Shown in pieces: positions 1-12,543 of a DNA stretch of 64,000 nucleotides (its first letter is position 1; the number at the start of each line of letters is the position of its first letter). Both the position numbers and the translations under genes were made by a program. Under the pieces are notes generated by a model, which made no database searches, was not told the DNA's origin, and worked only from the letters and a program-made list of their open reading frames with translations. Location of the stretch: NCBI GenBank assembly GCA_026874595.1, contig CM049314.1:4996229-5060228 (forward strand), read 5' to 3'. Origin of the DNA: Sipunculus nudus. Lineage: Eukaryota; Annelida; Sipuncula; Golfingiida; Sipunculidae.

Positions 1-393
1 ATGAATCCTTCAGTGAATGTGAACAAATGCGAAGCCGTCTACAAGGGGAGGAGGAACACGCTAGAATATTCAAACTTTATCTAATTGGTGGATTTTCATT
101 CAAAGGATATAAAAAGCCTGGGAATATGGTTTACATACAGGGAAGATTTGTCATACGAGTGTTTTATAAAACATACCATGTATTTTAAGATCGTTCAATA
201 TGTGGAAGTCGAGTGCGCTGACAATATTTGGACGAAAACGATATTAACAACCGTCGGAACCACAAAAGTAATGTACGCTGTTAATGTAATTGGACGTAAG
301 TCAAATGATACGATCGTCAGTCAAATGAATAAATATGATGTGGGGATAAGTAAATCAGAAAGTGGAGGTATAAAGTACCAGATGTCGACTTGA
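1..393 (+). other. Unrecognised short open frames at the window edge
   Basis: A frame from base 1 starts with ATG and reads 27 codons to a stop at 82-84. A second frame reads 102 codons from 85 to 393, but its first codon is TTG, not ATG. Neither shows a domain, repeat or signal that I recognise. Either could be the tail of a gene lying to the left or chance open sequence. No splice site is convincing. Confidence 0.15.
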
Positions 394-2422
394 GAATGTC
401 AAAGAATATCTTGGTTAATCAGTCGAAAAATTTGTCAACTTGAAATGCACAGTTGTATTTATGCTAGGATAAAGGACGAAGTCCACATGCAGGCTATAAT
501 CACATGCCAGTCATGTGATGGAGATGTTTTTGCCAGTCATGTGATGATTCGTCTTTCTCTGGCGGAGAAAGCAGCAGACATTTTCAAAATGATTTGGTAA
601 AAGAAGGGGCAGGACGGATGGACGGACGGGGAATACCCAAGTTGTCTTCCCTCCTGCGATGGGGACTGACAATCGGATATTACGCGAGAATTCGCATTAT
701 AAATTTTACTTCCAAAGCTTTGCTTTGGTTAATAATGGTTCTATGCATGATAAAATTTATCTTTGGTCTAAATAAACTGCATAAATTATGAATTACGTAG
801 ATACTTAAATTAATGTATTGATGCTTAATAGGACTAAGTGTACACTTTACTTGTTTTAAATGATCAATGGTTTCTTACACATCATCGATGAGGTTAAATG
901 GGCGAGGGGACTCCTAACGTTTCAAATTATTGAGGTTCTTAACGTTTAAAGAGCTTAAAACTTTTAAGCTCTTTGGAAAAGTCGAAGTCAAGTTATGCCC
1001 ATGTAACACAATACGTCTCTTTCAAACATAACCGAGAATGACAAAAATATGGGTTCCGCTTTGGTGTATGGACTGACATCGTCCACCTGTTCATTATGTA
1101 TCTTTTTTCATGGCTCTTTGGGGATATGAGGCTAACCATTCACAATTTGAATCACGACTAAGAGGATGGATCTGAAATTGTTAAGACCTTGGCCATAGGG
1201 TTCACAAAATGACTCGAACCCGCAATCTTGAGATCCCAGTTCCAAGTCTCTTCCACAAGCACCACCTTAATAATTTACAAGAACATCAGTCTCCACAAGG
1301 GACCCATGGGTCACTGTGCTCATCTGAAATTGACCTTGAAGGTAAAAATCTAAAATAATATAAAATGAAGATAAAGTGTAAGGGAAGAGGTAATATAGAC
1401 CATGGTTGGTTTGTATTTATGAGCAAGAAATTGTTCGAATAATATTTTGTGACCTGACCATGTGTTTCCTAAAGTTGAAACTGAAGCATGTGAGCAGTTT
1501 GTGAATAAATGATCTGTACTATTACCATGATAATTCGTTGGCTTTTTGATTAACTGTTGACATTTCAGTAGTTTACACATTTGTTCAATTGAATCTTTTT
1601 TTGTTGTATAATATATATTATGAAATATAAATGTATTTTTTATTTGATGAAATGTATACAGTTGAAATATAACTAATTAACAACATACATACAGGGCAAA
1701 CAAAGCCTGATCTCAAATTCTGCTGAGGCAGGAAATTAATGAACAAATGTTTGTATTAGATCCTCATTTTTTTGTCATATCAATTATTTGTTATCACATG
1801 TTTATATTTCTATACATTTCCAATATAACATATTTATATCTGAATATAAAAGTTGATTCATAATTCTCAATTGCATCATCATAAATCTCAACCTTGTTTG
1901 ATAACACCACATAATGCATACAAATGTTTATTTCTTTTTTTACCACAAAAATATATCTTTTAAATCTGCAAAACAATAACTATTTAAAGATAATACCTGA
2001 TTTAGATTTAACAATTTTAAATTGTGTCTTTATTTATCCATAACGCGCTTCTTATTTTATAAATTTAAGCATACTCATGGGTTTAATTATATTTGTTAAA
2101 ACCATTTAAAAGAAAATCGATTTCTTTAAAATGCTACATTAGCAAATGGCATATTCTGGATTACACCTTGAATTACTTTTTCAAGGAAATTGTTTGTATA
2201 TTGGGATGGAAACAGGATTACAATTAAGGAGATACAGTGAGAACAATAACAATTACTGCATAACACTTTGTGGGTTGGGTACACCTGTCACAGCAAGAGA
2301 TCTCCCCCAGTGACTGTAACAAATCAGAAACACTGGCACAGCTAACTTCAAGTGACCTGGAGTGGGACCCTGCATCTGTAATCTGTAATCAAAGCAAATG
2401 ACTACAAAAGAGCCTCAAGAAA
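394..2422. other. Gene-free AT-rich stretch
   Basis: No coding exon can be supported. The stretch holds a short dispersed repeat at 1295-1326 and A/T-rich low-complexity sequence around 1590-2110. Nothing else stands out. Confidence 0.5.
1295..1326 (+). repeat. Short dispersed repeat, ACAAGGGACCCATGGGTCAC family
   Basis: The core contains GACCCATGGGTC, a 12-bp perfect palindrome, followed by a variable gctcagctg-like tail. Related copies lie at 2423-2455, 7421-7452 (opposite strand), and more diverged at 15719-15750 and 16349-16380. Recurrence at scattered sites marks it as the conserved end of a mobile repeat rather than a gene part. Confidence 0.55.
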
Positions 2423-2455
2423 ACAAGGGACCCATGGGTCACGGCGCTCAGCTGT
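2423..2455 (+). repeat. Short dispersed repeat, second copy
   Basis: Nearly identical to the copy at 1295-1326, here with the tail CGGCGCTCAGCTG. It may mark one end of an element whose opposite end is the inverted copy at 7421-7452, which would make the two a widely spaced inverted pair. Confidence 0.55.
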
Positions 2456-2770
2456 CATACATGATAAAAAAATATGATTTAAGAAATGAGGCACATGCTT
2501 GTTTTGTGTGGAAATAAATATAAGCTGTATTATGAGTTGTGGGTGTTTAGCTTATGTATGATTTTGATAGTATCTTTGGAGACAGGGAAGAGGATTGATT
2601 TCATTTATTTTATTAACAAATGGAGTGCTATTGTCACACAGATTTTGACTTGGCTATATAACTTATAAGCAGATCATATAATATAAGAGTTTAACTATTT
2701 ATTAAAAATAATTACAAATTGTCCAAAATATAATTTTTATTAAAAACAATAAGAGAACTGTATGATTCTT

Positions 2771-3905
2771 TAGCTCAGCTGACTATAAGTCATCTGAGCT
2801 ATAGTCGTGGTCCATTGTCCGTCGTCCGTCCGTCTGTCTGTCCGTCCGTAAGACTGACACGTTTTGACACCGTTGGACCTAGGAATCTGAAATTCAGCAT
2901 ACAGTTAGATGTCCCCAAAATCTCCTACCATGCCGAAAATTGGGTCAATAGGACTTCGTTCCTTCGAGATATAAAGGAAAAAACCTCAATTTTTTATTAG
3001 AAATTTATTATTACATTTCAGGACTGCCTAATATCAAAACCACTCATCTGGTTTTCTTCATATTTACCATAAATATTTCCCTATATAGTTACTATGTACA
3101 TGCCAGAAATTAAGTCAGTATTATTCAATTTAAAAAAGTTATGGGCCCAAACATAATGGACTTTGTAAAAAAAAATCAGGAATATATTTGGTCACTTAAG
3201 GTAGGGATTTTTTCAGTAATACAACTTTAATTAATCAAAATTTAATTGTTTACCAAAAATTAGATCAAAATCTGTTAAAATTTTTTAATTATTGGCAAAA
3301 ATATAATATTGGTACCTTAAATTTTGCCCAACTTTGGCCACGGCACGTTTTTTTTTTTCCTGTGGGTTCTGTGGATTTAATTTTCACAGCATGTACACAT
3401 AAGGATTTAATCTGTTAAAATCTGAAATTTGAAAATAAAAGCTGCAAAATTAGGCTATTTATTGAATTTTTTGGAGGCTCTTGTTGTATTCTCTTACATT
3501 GTCAAGCAGTCCACTTTGATGACTGTAGGTCATTCAGTGCACATCCCTATGCTCCCCAGGCTGTTGGCATAATTTTAGATGTCCCCAAAATCTCCTACCA
3601 AACCGTAAATTGGGTCATTAGGACTTCGTTCCTTCGAGATATTAAGGAAAAACCTCCTTGTATATTTATTCACCTAACATGAGAATTGCTGAACCTAGAG
3701 CCTTTTTTTCAGGAATATAACTTTATTTAATCAAGATTCAATTGTTTACCCAAAATTAGATCTGAATTTTGCAAATTTTTCAAATTATTAGCATAAATAA
3801 AAAATCAATACCTTAAATTTTGTCCAACTTTGGCACTGTTGATTTAATTTTCACAGCATATATACATAAGGATTTAATCTTTTAAAATCTGAAATTTCAA
3901 AGAAA
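2771..3905 (+). repeat. Dispersed repeat, left copy of an inverted pair
   Basis: It begins with a hairpin-forming head, AGCTCAG ... CTGAGCT, then a run of GTCCGTC-like pyrimidine/G triplets, then two diverged internal units. Each unit carries the phrases GATGTCCCCAAAATCTCCTA and TTTAATTTTCACAGCA. The same head and units occur in reverse orientation at 8340-9735. Coding potential is absent. This is a non-autonomous mobile repeat with internal tandem units; its superfamily is not determined. Confidence 0.6.
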
Positions 3906-5560
3906 TTTATTGGAAAGAATAGCTTTTATTCACGTTTTCATACACCATGTCAAGTGTTGTTTACATCTAGCCCACCTAGTAGTACAGCCTTCACTTGCAT
4001 TATGTAACCCACCCCAGGCAGCTTGCCTTGGCTCAGCTTGGCCACTACCAGCAGGCTTCCCTCTGCCCTGCACCCCCCCCCCCCCTGATGGTGCATAAAC
4101 TAGATGAATGTTATTATTTTCTGTATTTGATTCATTCTTATTGTAGGCTATGCTACATTTTAGATTTTGTATTGTACCACCAGGGTTACAATGATTAAAG
4201 TGTACATTTAATTGTGTCCACAAAGTGGTGTATTGCTATGAAAGTGTGGATGTTCATCAGATAAGTAATTCCTTACTTCAGAAGAGTAAAAATTTCACCA
4301 GGTGTGAAATTGACTTAATTCCAGTAATAAATTAAAACTGGGATAGTAATTAGCACAATGATATTGTTTGTCCCTCAATCAACCAACTGTGTGTATACTT
4401 TATTTGAAAAGATGTTTTATTTATCAAATTTACTGAATCTTTTATTTTGGTGAATAAAATTAAGCATGTACTGAAAACTCCAATGTGCAAAACTTTTTAA
4501 TAGTGATTCAAGGAATATTCTTGTAGATGCCATGTTGTGGCATTATTTTCTTTTAAATTCAGTTTATACATTTATGATTTGAAAATAATAAAATATATGT
4601 GTATGAATAATATGACCCAATATGAGCTACACTCTGGATATATAATGATTGCAACTTTGCAACAATTCTAATATTTTAACTTTTAGTTTCAGTTTTTTAC
4701 TCTGTATATATAATGATTGCAACTTTTGCAATAATTCTAATATTTTAACTTATATTTTCATTTTTTTTTATTAAAAAATTTATAAAACCTGTAATTAAAA
4801 AAATGATCCAGATAAAAACTTCTTAATGGAAAAAGTGGACATGCTTAAAAAAATAGGCTTATATATAAACTTAAATGCATTATTCCCTTGAAAGTGAAAT
4901 CAAGGTATTAGTCCATTCTGTCCACTTGCCTGTCCATCTGTAAATTTTCATTTGCATCACAGTATCTCAAAACTTTTACTGTTTTTCTTCATGACAGTCT
5001 TGTCAGAGTATTAGTTTGCAATCATATATATTTAGAACTTTAATATAACCAAGTAGGAGGGCCCCTTTCCTCTTAGCTTTTCATATTCTTATATAAATGA
5101 AAAACATTACAATAGAATATTTTACATCCACCTTCGTGCTGCCCTCAATTTTCCCTTCTTTGAACCCCATCCCAAAGTCAGCCTCAGTAAGGAAGAACAA
5201 GATGAATCAGATATATTCATACTTTAATATTTTGTATAACTATTCGTCGATAGGTACCTATGTACATGCCAGAAATTATGTCAATATTGTGTAATATGTA
5301 GACATAGTGGGCATCACAATAATGTACCTTGTCAAGACTAAAGAGATATTGTGTCATACAGTCACAAATTCATAATTCACTTCATCAGCATAGTTAATCA
5401 TAACATCATATCTGTCAAATTGAAAGCTTGCAGACTACCATACACTTTAGATTCTTCAACAAATAGCCTTATCATCATTCTACTACTGTTTATTACTGCT
5501 GTCATTGCATTCATATTTGCTCAAATATATCACAATTTTCAACCCATCCTAAATAAATAA
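3906..5560. other. Gene-free stretch with a small tandem duplication
   Basis: No supportable gene. It contains a C-run near 4074-4085 and a tandem duplication of about 68 bp at 4631-4766. Short open frames at 3910-4223 are compositionally driven and overlap on both strands. Confidence 0.5.
4631..4766 (+). repeat. Tandem duplication, about 68 bp x 2
   Basis: Both copies contain ATATATAATGATTGCAACTT followed by aattctaatattttaact, differing by few changes. It is a local duplication in AT-rich sequence with no associated gene. Confidence 0.7.
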
Positions 5561-7250
5561 CTAGATGTGTCGGAACGACACGAATGCCCCCGTCTTGGGC
5601 AATATAGAAACATTTGTAAAATTTGGAAAATTTTTTAAGCTCAGGAGGTGTCGTATGGTCAAAAGTAGGTCAACAAGGGCAAAATGCAAACTCGATCTGT
5701 AACGGGTCATTATCAAGCAACACACCAAAAATCATGCCGGTATATGCAGGCATTGTGAAAAAAGTCCATACATGTGCATTTTCCATAAAAATTTCTGTCT
5801 TTCATGAAATTTTCTATGTTTAGGAGCCGTAAAACAATCAAAAGTAGGTCAACCGGGATGAAACGCAAACTCGATCTGTAATTGTCATTATCTGCCCACA
5901 CAAAAAAAATCAGGGTGGTATCTGCAGGCATTGAGGAAAAAGTCCATACATGTGCATTTTCCATAAAAGTTTCTGTCTTTCATGAAATTTTCTATGTTTA
6001 GGAGCCGTAAAACAATCAAAAGTAGGTCAACCGGGATGAAACGCAAACTCGATCTGTAATTGTCATTATCTGCCCACACAAAAAAAATCAGGGTGGTATC
6101 TGCAGTCAGTACATATGCATTTGTTATGAAAATTTATATTTTTTTTCATGAAACTTTCTATGTTCAGGAGCAGTCAAATGGTCAAAATTAGGTCAACTGA
6201 GACAAAACAAGAACTCGATCTGTAACTGGTCATTATCTGCCCACACACCAAAAATCAGGCCCGTATCTGCAGGCACTGCGAAAAAAAAGTCCATACATGT
6301 GCACCTTTTTATGAAATTTTCTATTTTAGAGCACCGTCAAACGGTCAAAAATAGGTCAACTGGAACAAAACAACTTGATCTGTAACTGGTCATTATCTGC
6401 CCACACACAAAAAATCAGGCCAATATCTGCAGGTATTGTGAAGAAAATCTGTACAAGTGTATTTGTCAAGAAAATATATATTTTACATGAAATTTTCTAT
6501 GTTCAGGAGCCGTAAAACAGTCAAAAGTAGGCCAACCGGGACGAAATGCGAACTCCATCTGTAACTGGTCAATATCTGCCGACACACCAAAAATCAGGCC
6601 AATATCTGCAGGCATTGCGAAAAAAGTCTGTACATGTGTATCTGTCATGAATATTTCTATTTTTCATGAAATTTTCTAAGTTTAGGAGCCGTTAAACGGT
6701 CAAAAGTAGGTCAACCGGGACGAAACGTGAACTCGGTCTGTAACTGGTCTTATTCTGCCCACACACCAAAAATCAGGCCAATATCTGCAGGCATTGCGAA
6801 AAAAAGTCCGTACATGTGTATTTGTCATGAAAATATATATTTTACATGAAATTTTCTATGTTAAGAAGCCGTAAAACAGTCAAAAGTAGGTCAACCGGGA
6901 CGAAACGCGAACTCCATCTGTAACTGGTCAATATCTGCCGACACACCAAAAATCAGGCCAATATCTGCAGGCACTGCGAAAAAAAGTCCGTACATGTGTA
7001 TCTGTCATGAAAATTTCTATTTTTCATGAAACTTTCTAAGTTTAGGAGCCGTAAAACGGTCAAAAGTAGGTCAACAGGGACGAAACGCGAACTCGATCTG
7101 TTACTGGTCTATATCTGCCCACACATCAAAAATCAGGCCAATATCTGCAGGCATTGCAACTGTTTGATTTCGGAATGACGGAAGGACGGAATGACGGACA
7201 TGGGTAAAACTATATGCCCCGGCCACTTTGTGGCGGGGGCATAAAAAATA
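5561..7250 (+). mobile_element. Helentron/pearl-like non-autonomous element with tandem core
   Basis: The left end has a perfect small hairpin GTGTCG-GAA-CGACAC (5567-5581), then GAATGCCCCCG. The right end has a hairpin ATGCCCCGGCCAC-TTT-GTGGCGGGGGCAT (7214-7242, one mismatch). ATGCCCCCG at the left and CGGGGGCAT at the right form subterminal inverted repeats. Between them lie about nine tandem units of 165-180 bp, each containing GTCAAAAGTAGGTCAAC. No transposase frame is present. This layout matches pearl/Helentron non-autonomous elements of bivalves. The family call is inference; the tandem structure and hairpins are direct. Confidence 0.65.
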
Positions 7251-7420
7251 AACCACTATATTTTACTCTATTAATCCATCAGTCAGGTAATTTCATTTAT
7301 CATTTACTCACATATTACATTACATTCCTTTATAATAGCCCAACATGTCCATGATATTCATAAGCTTTATCGACTAGATATAGTATCACAGTGGAGAAAC
7401 ATTAATAGTCCAATCACGAT

Positions 7421-7452
7421 CAGCTGAGTGCCGTGACCCATGGGTCCCTTGT
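7421..7452 (-). repeat. Short dispersed repeat, inverted copy
   Basis: Reverse complement of the repeat at 2423-2455, with the same GACCCATGGGTC palindrome. Together with 2423-2455 it flanks the Helentron-like element and the left dispersed repeat. It may be one terminus of a larger composite repeat. Confidence 0.5.
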
Positions 7453-8339
7453 TAAAATAAAATACAACTGAAATGATTATTAAAATAATATCAAAGAATA
7501 TATTCATGAATGCATTCATGAATACATTTTGAAAGTATTTGCACTGGTATTCATATACTTTCATTTTTACCTGAATTCCCATTTTTATGCAAGATATTTT
7601 ATAATGGAGTACATATTCATATTCATTTTCAAATACATTTGCAAAGTATTCGCACCATGTCTGTGTTTTTTTTCAGTTTTCACCAAACAATGATGTTGAG
7701 AATCCAGAATATACAAAATTTAAAATATTTAAATAATGATCATAATATCTAGTTTTATGGATTTTATTCATATTAAAAAGAAATAATTGTAATATATTCA
7801 TTTTGGACTAATTTCACATCAATGTACACACTAGACACAGCAGGAATCTAGATTAATATTATCAACTGCATCTTTGTCTATCATTTATTTCCTTCGTATG
7901 ATCCTTAATGATTAGTAATTAATAATATGATTTATTTTTTTATCATTAAAACTGAACTGAAAAATACCATAGGTGACTGCATGGTGTTATTTGGAATATG
8001 TGACATTCTATCAATCGAAACAAGATTCTTATATCATCAGTAACTGCAAGTTAATTTCCTGTTATTATCAACTAACGAATTCCTTTTCCATTTTTTCTTT
8101 AATTTGTGATTAAAAACCAATAAAAATTTATTAATTTATTGTTTACTGTTATGTTGTTAGATAAAACTACTAGATGAGTTGGGTTGGACACCTGGATCAA
8201 CTGTGGCTGGCCATAAGCTGCCTGGCTGCCCCAGTGTATGCCTCGCGGCAAGCGTGCATAATTTGATGAAAGGTCAACAAGGTCAACATACAGGTGGCTC
8301 AAGAGGGGCTGGGGAGAGCTAAGGTCTGACATGGTCTCA
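7453..8339. other. Gene-free AT-rich stretch
   Basis: No coding exon or RNA gene can be supported here. Sequence around 7500-7650 has imperfect short repeats of a cattcatgaat-like motif. Confidence 0.5.
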
Positions 8340-9725
8340 TAAAAACTTTAATAAAAGCTACAATTTTTGGCCAATATCTTTCAGCTTTTTAAACTGAAAA
8401 GCTGTAATTCCTTATGTGTGCATAATATGAAAATTTTATCAACAGTGCTCACATGAAACAAACGTGCCGTGGTCAAAGTTTGGCAAAATTTAAGGTACTA
8501 ATTTTATCTTTATACTTATAACTTGTAAAATTTGAAAAATTCAGAACTAATTTTGGGTATTCAATTGAATCTTGATAAAATAGTGTTACATCCCTGACAA
8601 AAATTCTCTAGCTTCAGCAATCCTCTTGTTTAGGGAGTAAATATATTTCTTGATTTTTTACAAAGTGCATTATGTTTGGGCCCATAACTTAAAACAATTA
8701 CGCAATACTGACATCATTTCTGGCATGTGCATAGAGAATGTATAGAGAAATATGTATATTATATATGATTGAAGTCAGATCAGTGGTTTTGATATAAGGC
8801 ATTCTTGAGGTGTAACAATTGGTTTTTTATGGAACAATGAAGTTTTTCATTAATATCTCGAAGGTGCTAAGTCCTAGTGACCAAATTCTTGGCATGGTAG
8901 GGGATTTTGGAGACATCTAATTGTATGCCAAATTTTAGGAACTGAGAGTTGAGGCTGGGGAGCTGAGCTCTTGCAAACTGCATTACACTAGCTTTATGTA
9001 AACAATATGTTACATGGTGCTTGAAACTTGAATAAAATCTACAGTTTTTGATCAACTGGTTTCAAAGTTTTGGTGTTAACAGACAAAATGCAAACAAAAA
9101 CATGCTGTGAAAATTAAATCACCGGTGCTTACAGGAAAAAAAACGTGCCATGGTCAAAGTTGGGCAAAATTTAAGGTACCAATTTTTTATTTTTGTTAAT
9201 ATTTCAAAAAATTTTAAAGATTTTGATCTAATTTTGGGTATACAATTTAATTTTGATTAATTAAAGTTATATTACTGGAAAAAAGTCCATAGCTTTAACA
9301 TGTTTTGTGTTAAGTGATCAAATATCTTTCCTGGTTTTTTACAAAATGCATTATGTTTGGGCCCATAACTATTTTAAATTATATGATACAGACATAATTT
9401 CTGGCATGTACATAGGAACTATCTAGGGGAATATTTATGGTAAATATGAGGAAAAATAGATGAGTAGTTTTGATATTAGGCAGTCCTGAAGTGTGAAAAT
9501 AGGTTTTTAATTAAAAATTGAGGTTTTTCCTTAATTTCTCAAAGGAACGAAGTCGCAAACACCAAGTTTTTGGCTTGGTAGGAGATCTTGGGGACATCTA
9601 ACATTATGCCGAATTTTGGATTCCTAGGTCTTACGGTTTCAAAACGTGCCACATCTAAGAATGGACGGACGACGGACAATGGAACACGACTATAGCTCAG
9701 ATGACTTATAGTCAGCAGAGCTAAA
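8340..9725 (-). repeat. Dispersed repeat, right copy of the inverted pair
   Basis: Read on the minus strand it starts at 9725 with the same AGCTCAG-type head and GTCCGTC run as 2771, then two long internal units that share phrases such as AAGTTGGGCAAAATTTAAGG. The units differ by many substitutions, so the copies are old. With 2771-3905 it makes a large inverted repeat enclosing the Helentron-like element. Confidence 0.6.
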
Positions 9726-10080
9726 AAATCATATAACTAAACTAATTTTCAAGCTTTTATTTTCAAATTTTAGATTTAATTTGTAACTTATGTTTTCATG
9801 CAGTGAAAATTATATCAATGGTACCTACAGGAAAAAAATGTGCCATGGTCAAAGTTGTACAAAATTTAAGGTAATTTTTTAATTTTATTTTTATGTTAAT
9901 AACTTGAAACATTTACAAAGTTCAGATCTAATTTTGGGTAAACTATTGAATCTTAATTAAAAATAGTTATTTAGATGGGAAAATAGACTCTAGTTTCAGA
10001 ATATTTCATTTTAAGTGATAAAATATTTTCCTGATTTTTTACAAAGTCCATAATGTTCGGGTCAATAACTTAAAGAAACT
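9726..10080 (-). repeat. Further truncated unit of the dispersed repeat
   Basis: This is another unit in the same minus orientation, again with the GTGCCATGGTCAAAGTTG phrase. It is interrupted by the element at 10081-10436 and resumes at 10437-10500, where the phrase AGGCAGTCCTGAAGTGTGAA matches 9480-9500. About 100 bp present in the uninterrupted copy is missing at the junction. Confidence 0.5.
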
Positions 10081-10436
10081 AGAATACTTGTAGTCGCCAA
10101 GCGACTACGTGTATCTGCCAAAATCAGAGTAGGACGGGTGAAGTGAGGCATGGATTGAGTGGCAAATGGAAAAAGAGTTACAAGTGTTACATATTAGAAT
10201 GGATCTCTGCCACGTAAACATGATTGTAGGTGGCGCCACCTGTTATCTGAACGAGAAACTATCCAAGATGTATACACATGCAAAATTTCAGGAGGAAAAG
10301 TCAAACCACTGCAGAGATATGAGTGATTTTATCCCACAGCAGACAAACAGATGGACGCTGTGCAAAAATGGCTGCAGATGGCGCCACCATTTATGTGTAT
10401 TTTATAAAGCTATCCAAGGGCTACATTTAGGTGGTT
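10081..10436 (+). mobile_element. Short GGTGGCGCCACC-family element, one core unit
   Basis: It begins with AACTAGAATA and a perfect 8-bp hairpin GTAGTCGC-CAA-GCGACTAC (10090-10108). It ends near AAGCTATCCAAGGGCTACAT. The larger element at 10654-12505 shares both ends. The core has one GGTGGCGCCACCTGT block. It sits inside a dispersed-repeat copy, so it inserted later. Confidence 0.6.
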
Positions 10437-10653
10437 TCGATATAAGGCAGTCCTGAAGTGTGAAAATAGGTTTTAAATAAACAAGGCCTACAGGCCTAAT
10501 GCGAACCTGTTCAAAGTTTGGGAGTATGAATAGAGTTTTTTTTTTTAATTTAATATTGATCCTTTTAAATCCTGCATATCTACCTTAGTCATTATGATTT
10601 CAGCAAAATGGACATTTCGGACATGCAAGTTTCAGCCTAGGACATTTTAAAAC

Positions 10654-12505
10654 TAGAATATGTGTAGTCGACCAGCGACTATGAGTATCCGCAGAAATCA
10701 GAGTGGGACAGGTGAAGTGAGGCATGGATTAAGTGGCATGGGGAATAGAGTGAGGTGTGCTTCATATTAGCATGGATGTCTGCAGAGTAAACGTGAATGT
10801 AGATGGTGCCACCTGTCATAAAATCGAGAAAATTGTCCAGGATGTATAAACCTGCAAAATTTCAGGTGCATAAGTCAAACCACTTCTGAGATATGAGTGA
10901 TTTTATCCCAAGGCAGATGAACGGATGGACGGTTTCCATAAGTGGTTGCAGGTGGCACCACCAGTTTTGCTTATGATGAAGAGTTATGTGTGATCTATAC
11001 ACAAGCAATATTTTGGCCCAATCGGTCAAATGGTTTCCGAGATATGAGCTTGGATGTCTGCAGAGTAAACGTGAATATGGGTGGCGCCACCTGTCATAAA
11101 ATCTAGAGGGCTGTCCAGGATGTATAAACCTGCCAAATTTCAGGTGGATAAGTCAAACCACTTCTGAGATATGAGTGATTTTTCGTCAGGGCAGATGAAC
11201 AGATGTGTGCTGTGCATAAGTGGTTGCAGGTGGCACAACAGGTTTTGCTTATGATGAAGAGCTATGTGAGATCTATACACATGCAAAATTTTGGCCAAAT
11301 CGGTCAAACGGTTCACGAGATATGAGCTTGAATGTCTGCATAGTAAACGTGAATGTAGGTGGCGCAACCAGTTTTGCCTATGGTAAAGAGCTATGTGAGA
11401 TCTATACACATGCAAAATTTTGGCCCAATCGGTCAAACGGTTCCCGAGTTATGAGCTTGGATGTCTGCAGAATAAACATGAATGTAGGCGCCACCTGTCA
11501 TAAAATCGAGAAAGCTGTCCAGGATGTATAAACCTGCAAAAGTTTAGGTGGATAAGTCAAACCACTTCTGAGATATGAGTGATTTTATCCCAAGGCAGAT
11601 TTAACAGATGGTGCTGTGCATTAATGGTTGCAGGTGGCGCCACCAGTTTTGCCTATGATGAAGAGCAATGTGAGATCTATACACATGCAAATCGGTCAAA
11701 CGGTTCACGAGATATGAGCTTGAATGTCTGCATAGTAAACGTGAATGTAGGTGGCGCCACCTGTCATAAAATCGAGAAAGCTGTCCAGGATGTATAAACC
11801 TGCAAAATTTCAGGTGGATACGTCAAAACACTTCTGAGATATGAGTGATTTTATCCCAAGGCAGATTTAACAGATGGGTGCTGTGCAATAACGGTTGCAG
11901 GTGGCGCAACCAGTTTTGCCTATGGTAAAGAGCTATGTGAGATCTATACACATGCAAAATTTTGGCCCAATCGGTCAAACGGTTCCCGAGATATGAGCTT
12001 GGATGTCTGCAGAATAAACATGAATGTAGGTGGCGCCACCTGTCATAAAATCGAGAAAGCTGTCCAGGATGTATAAACCTGCAAAAGTTTAGGTGGATAA
12101 GTCAAACCACTTCTGAGATATGAGTGATTTTATCCCAAGGCAGATTTAACAGATGGTGCTGTGCATTAATGGTTGCAGGTGGCGCCATCAGTTTTGCCTA
12201 TGATGAAGAGCTATGTGAGATCTATACACATGCAAAATTTTGGCCTAATCGGTCAAACGGTTCACAAGACATGAGCTTGGATGTCTGCAAAGAAAACCTG
12301 AATGTAGGTGGCGCCACCTGTCATAAATCGAGAAAGCTTTCCAGGATGTATAAACCAGCAAAGTTTAGGTGGATAAGTCAAACCACTGCTGAGATATGAG
12401 TCATTTTATCCCAAGGCAGATGAACAGATGGACGTTGTGCAAAAATGGTAGCAGGTGGCGCCACCATTTTAGTGTATGTTATAAAGCTATCAAAGGGCTA
12501 CATAA
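10654..12505 (+). mobile_element. Large GGTGGCGCCACC-family element with tandem core
   Basis: The left end AACTAGAATATGTGTAGTCG carries an imperfect version of the terminal hairpin, and the right end is AAGGGCTACATA. In between are about five units of roughly 270-290 bp. Each has the block GGTGGCGCCACCTGT followed by an AAATCGAGAAAGCTGTCCAG-like block and GAGATATGAG. Frames are fortuitously open in several units but stop at each unit end. It lies about 40 bp beyond the stop codon of the zinc-finger gene, so it may supply part of that gene's 3' UTR. Confidence 0.65.
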
Positions 12506-12543
12506 AAAAACAGAACTATGTTAAGATTTATCTAATGCACAGG

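Noticed and set aside
5713-6648. Minus-strand frames with repeated MPADI and NVENF-like peptides
   Set aside because: They are shadows of the tandem unit in the Helentron-like element.
5561-7250. CRISPR-like array
   Set aside because: Units of 165-180 bp are directly joined without unique spacers, and the genome is animal.
11220-12399. Repeated open frames with CEIYTHAKFWPNRSNGS-like peptides
   Set aside because: They follow the tandem DNA unit, stop at each unit end, lack domains, and change at all codon positions. They are by-products of the repeat.
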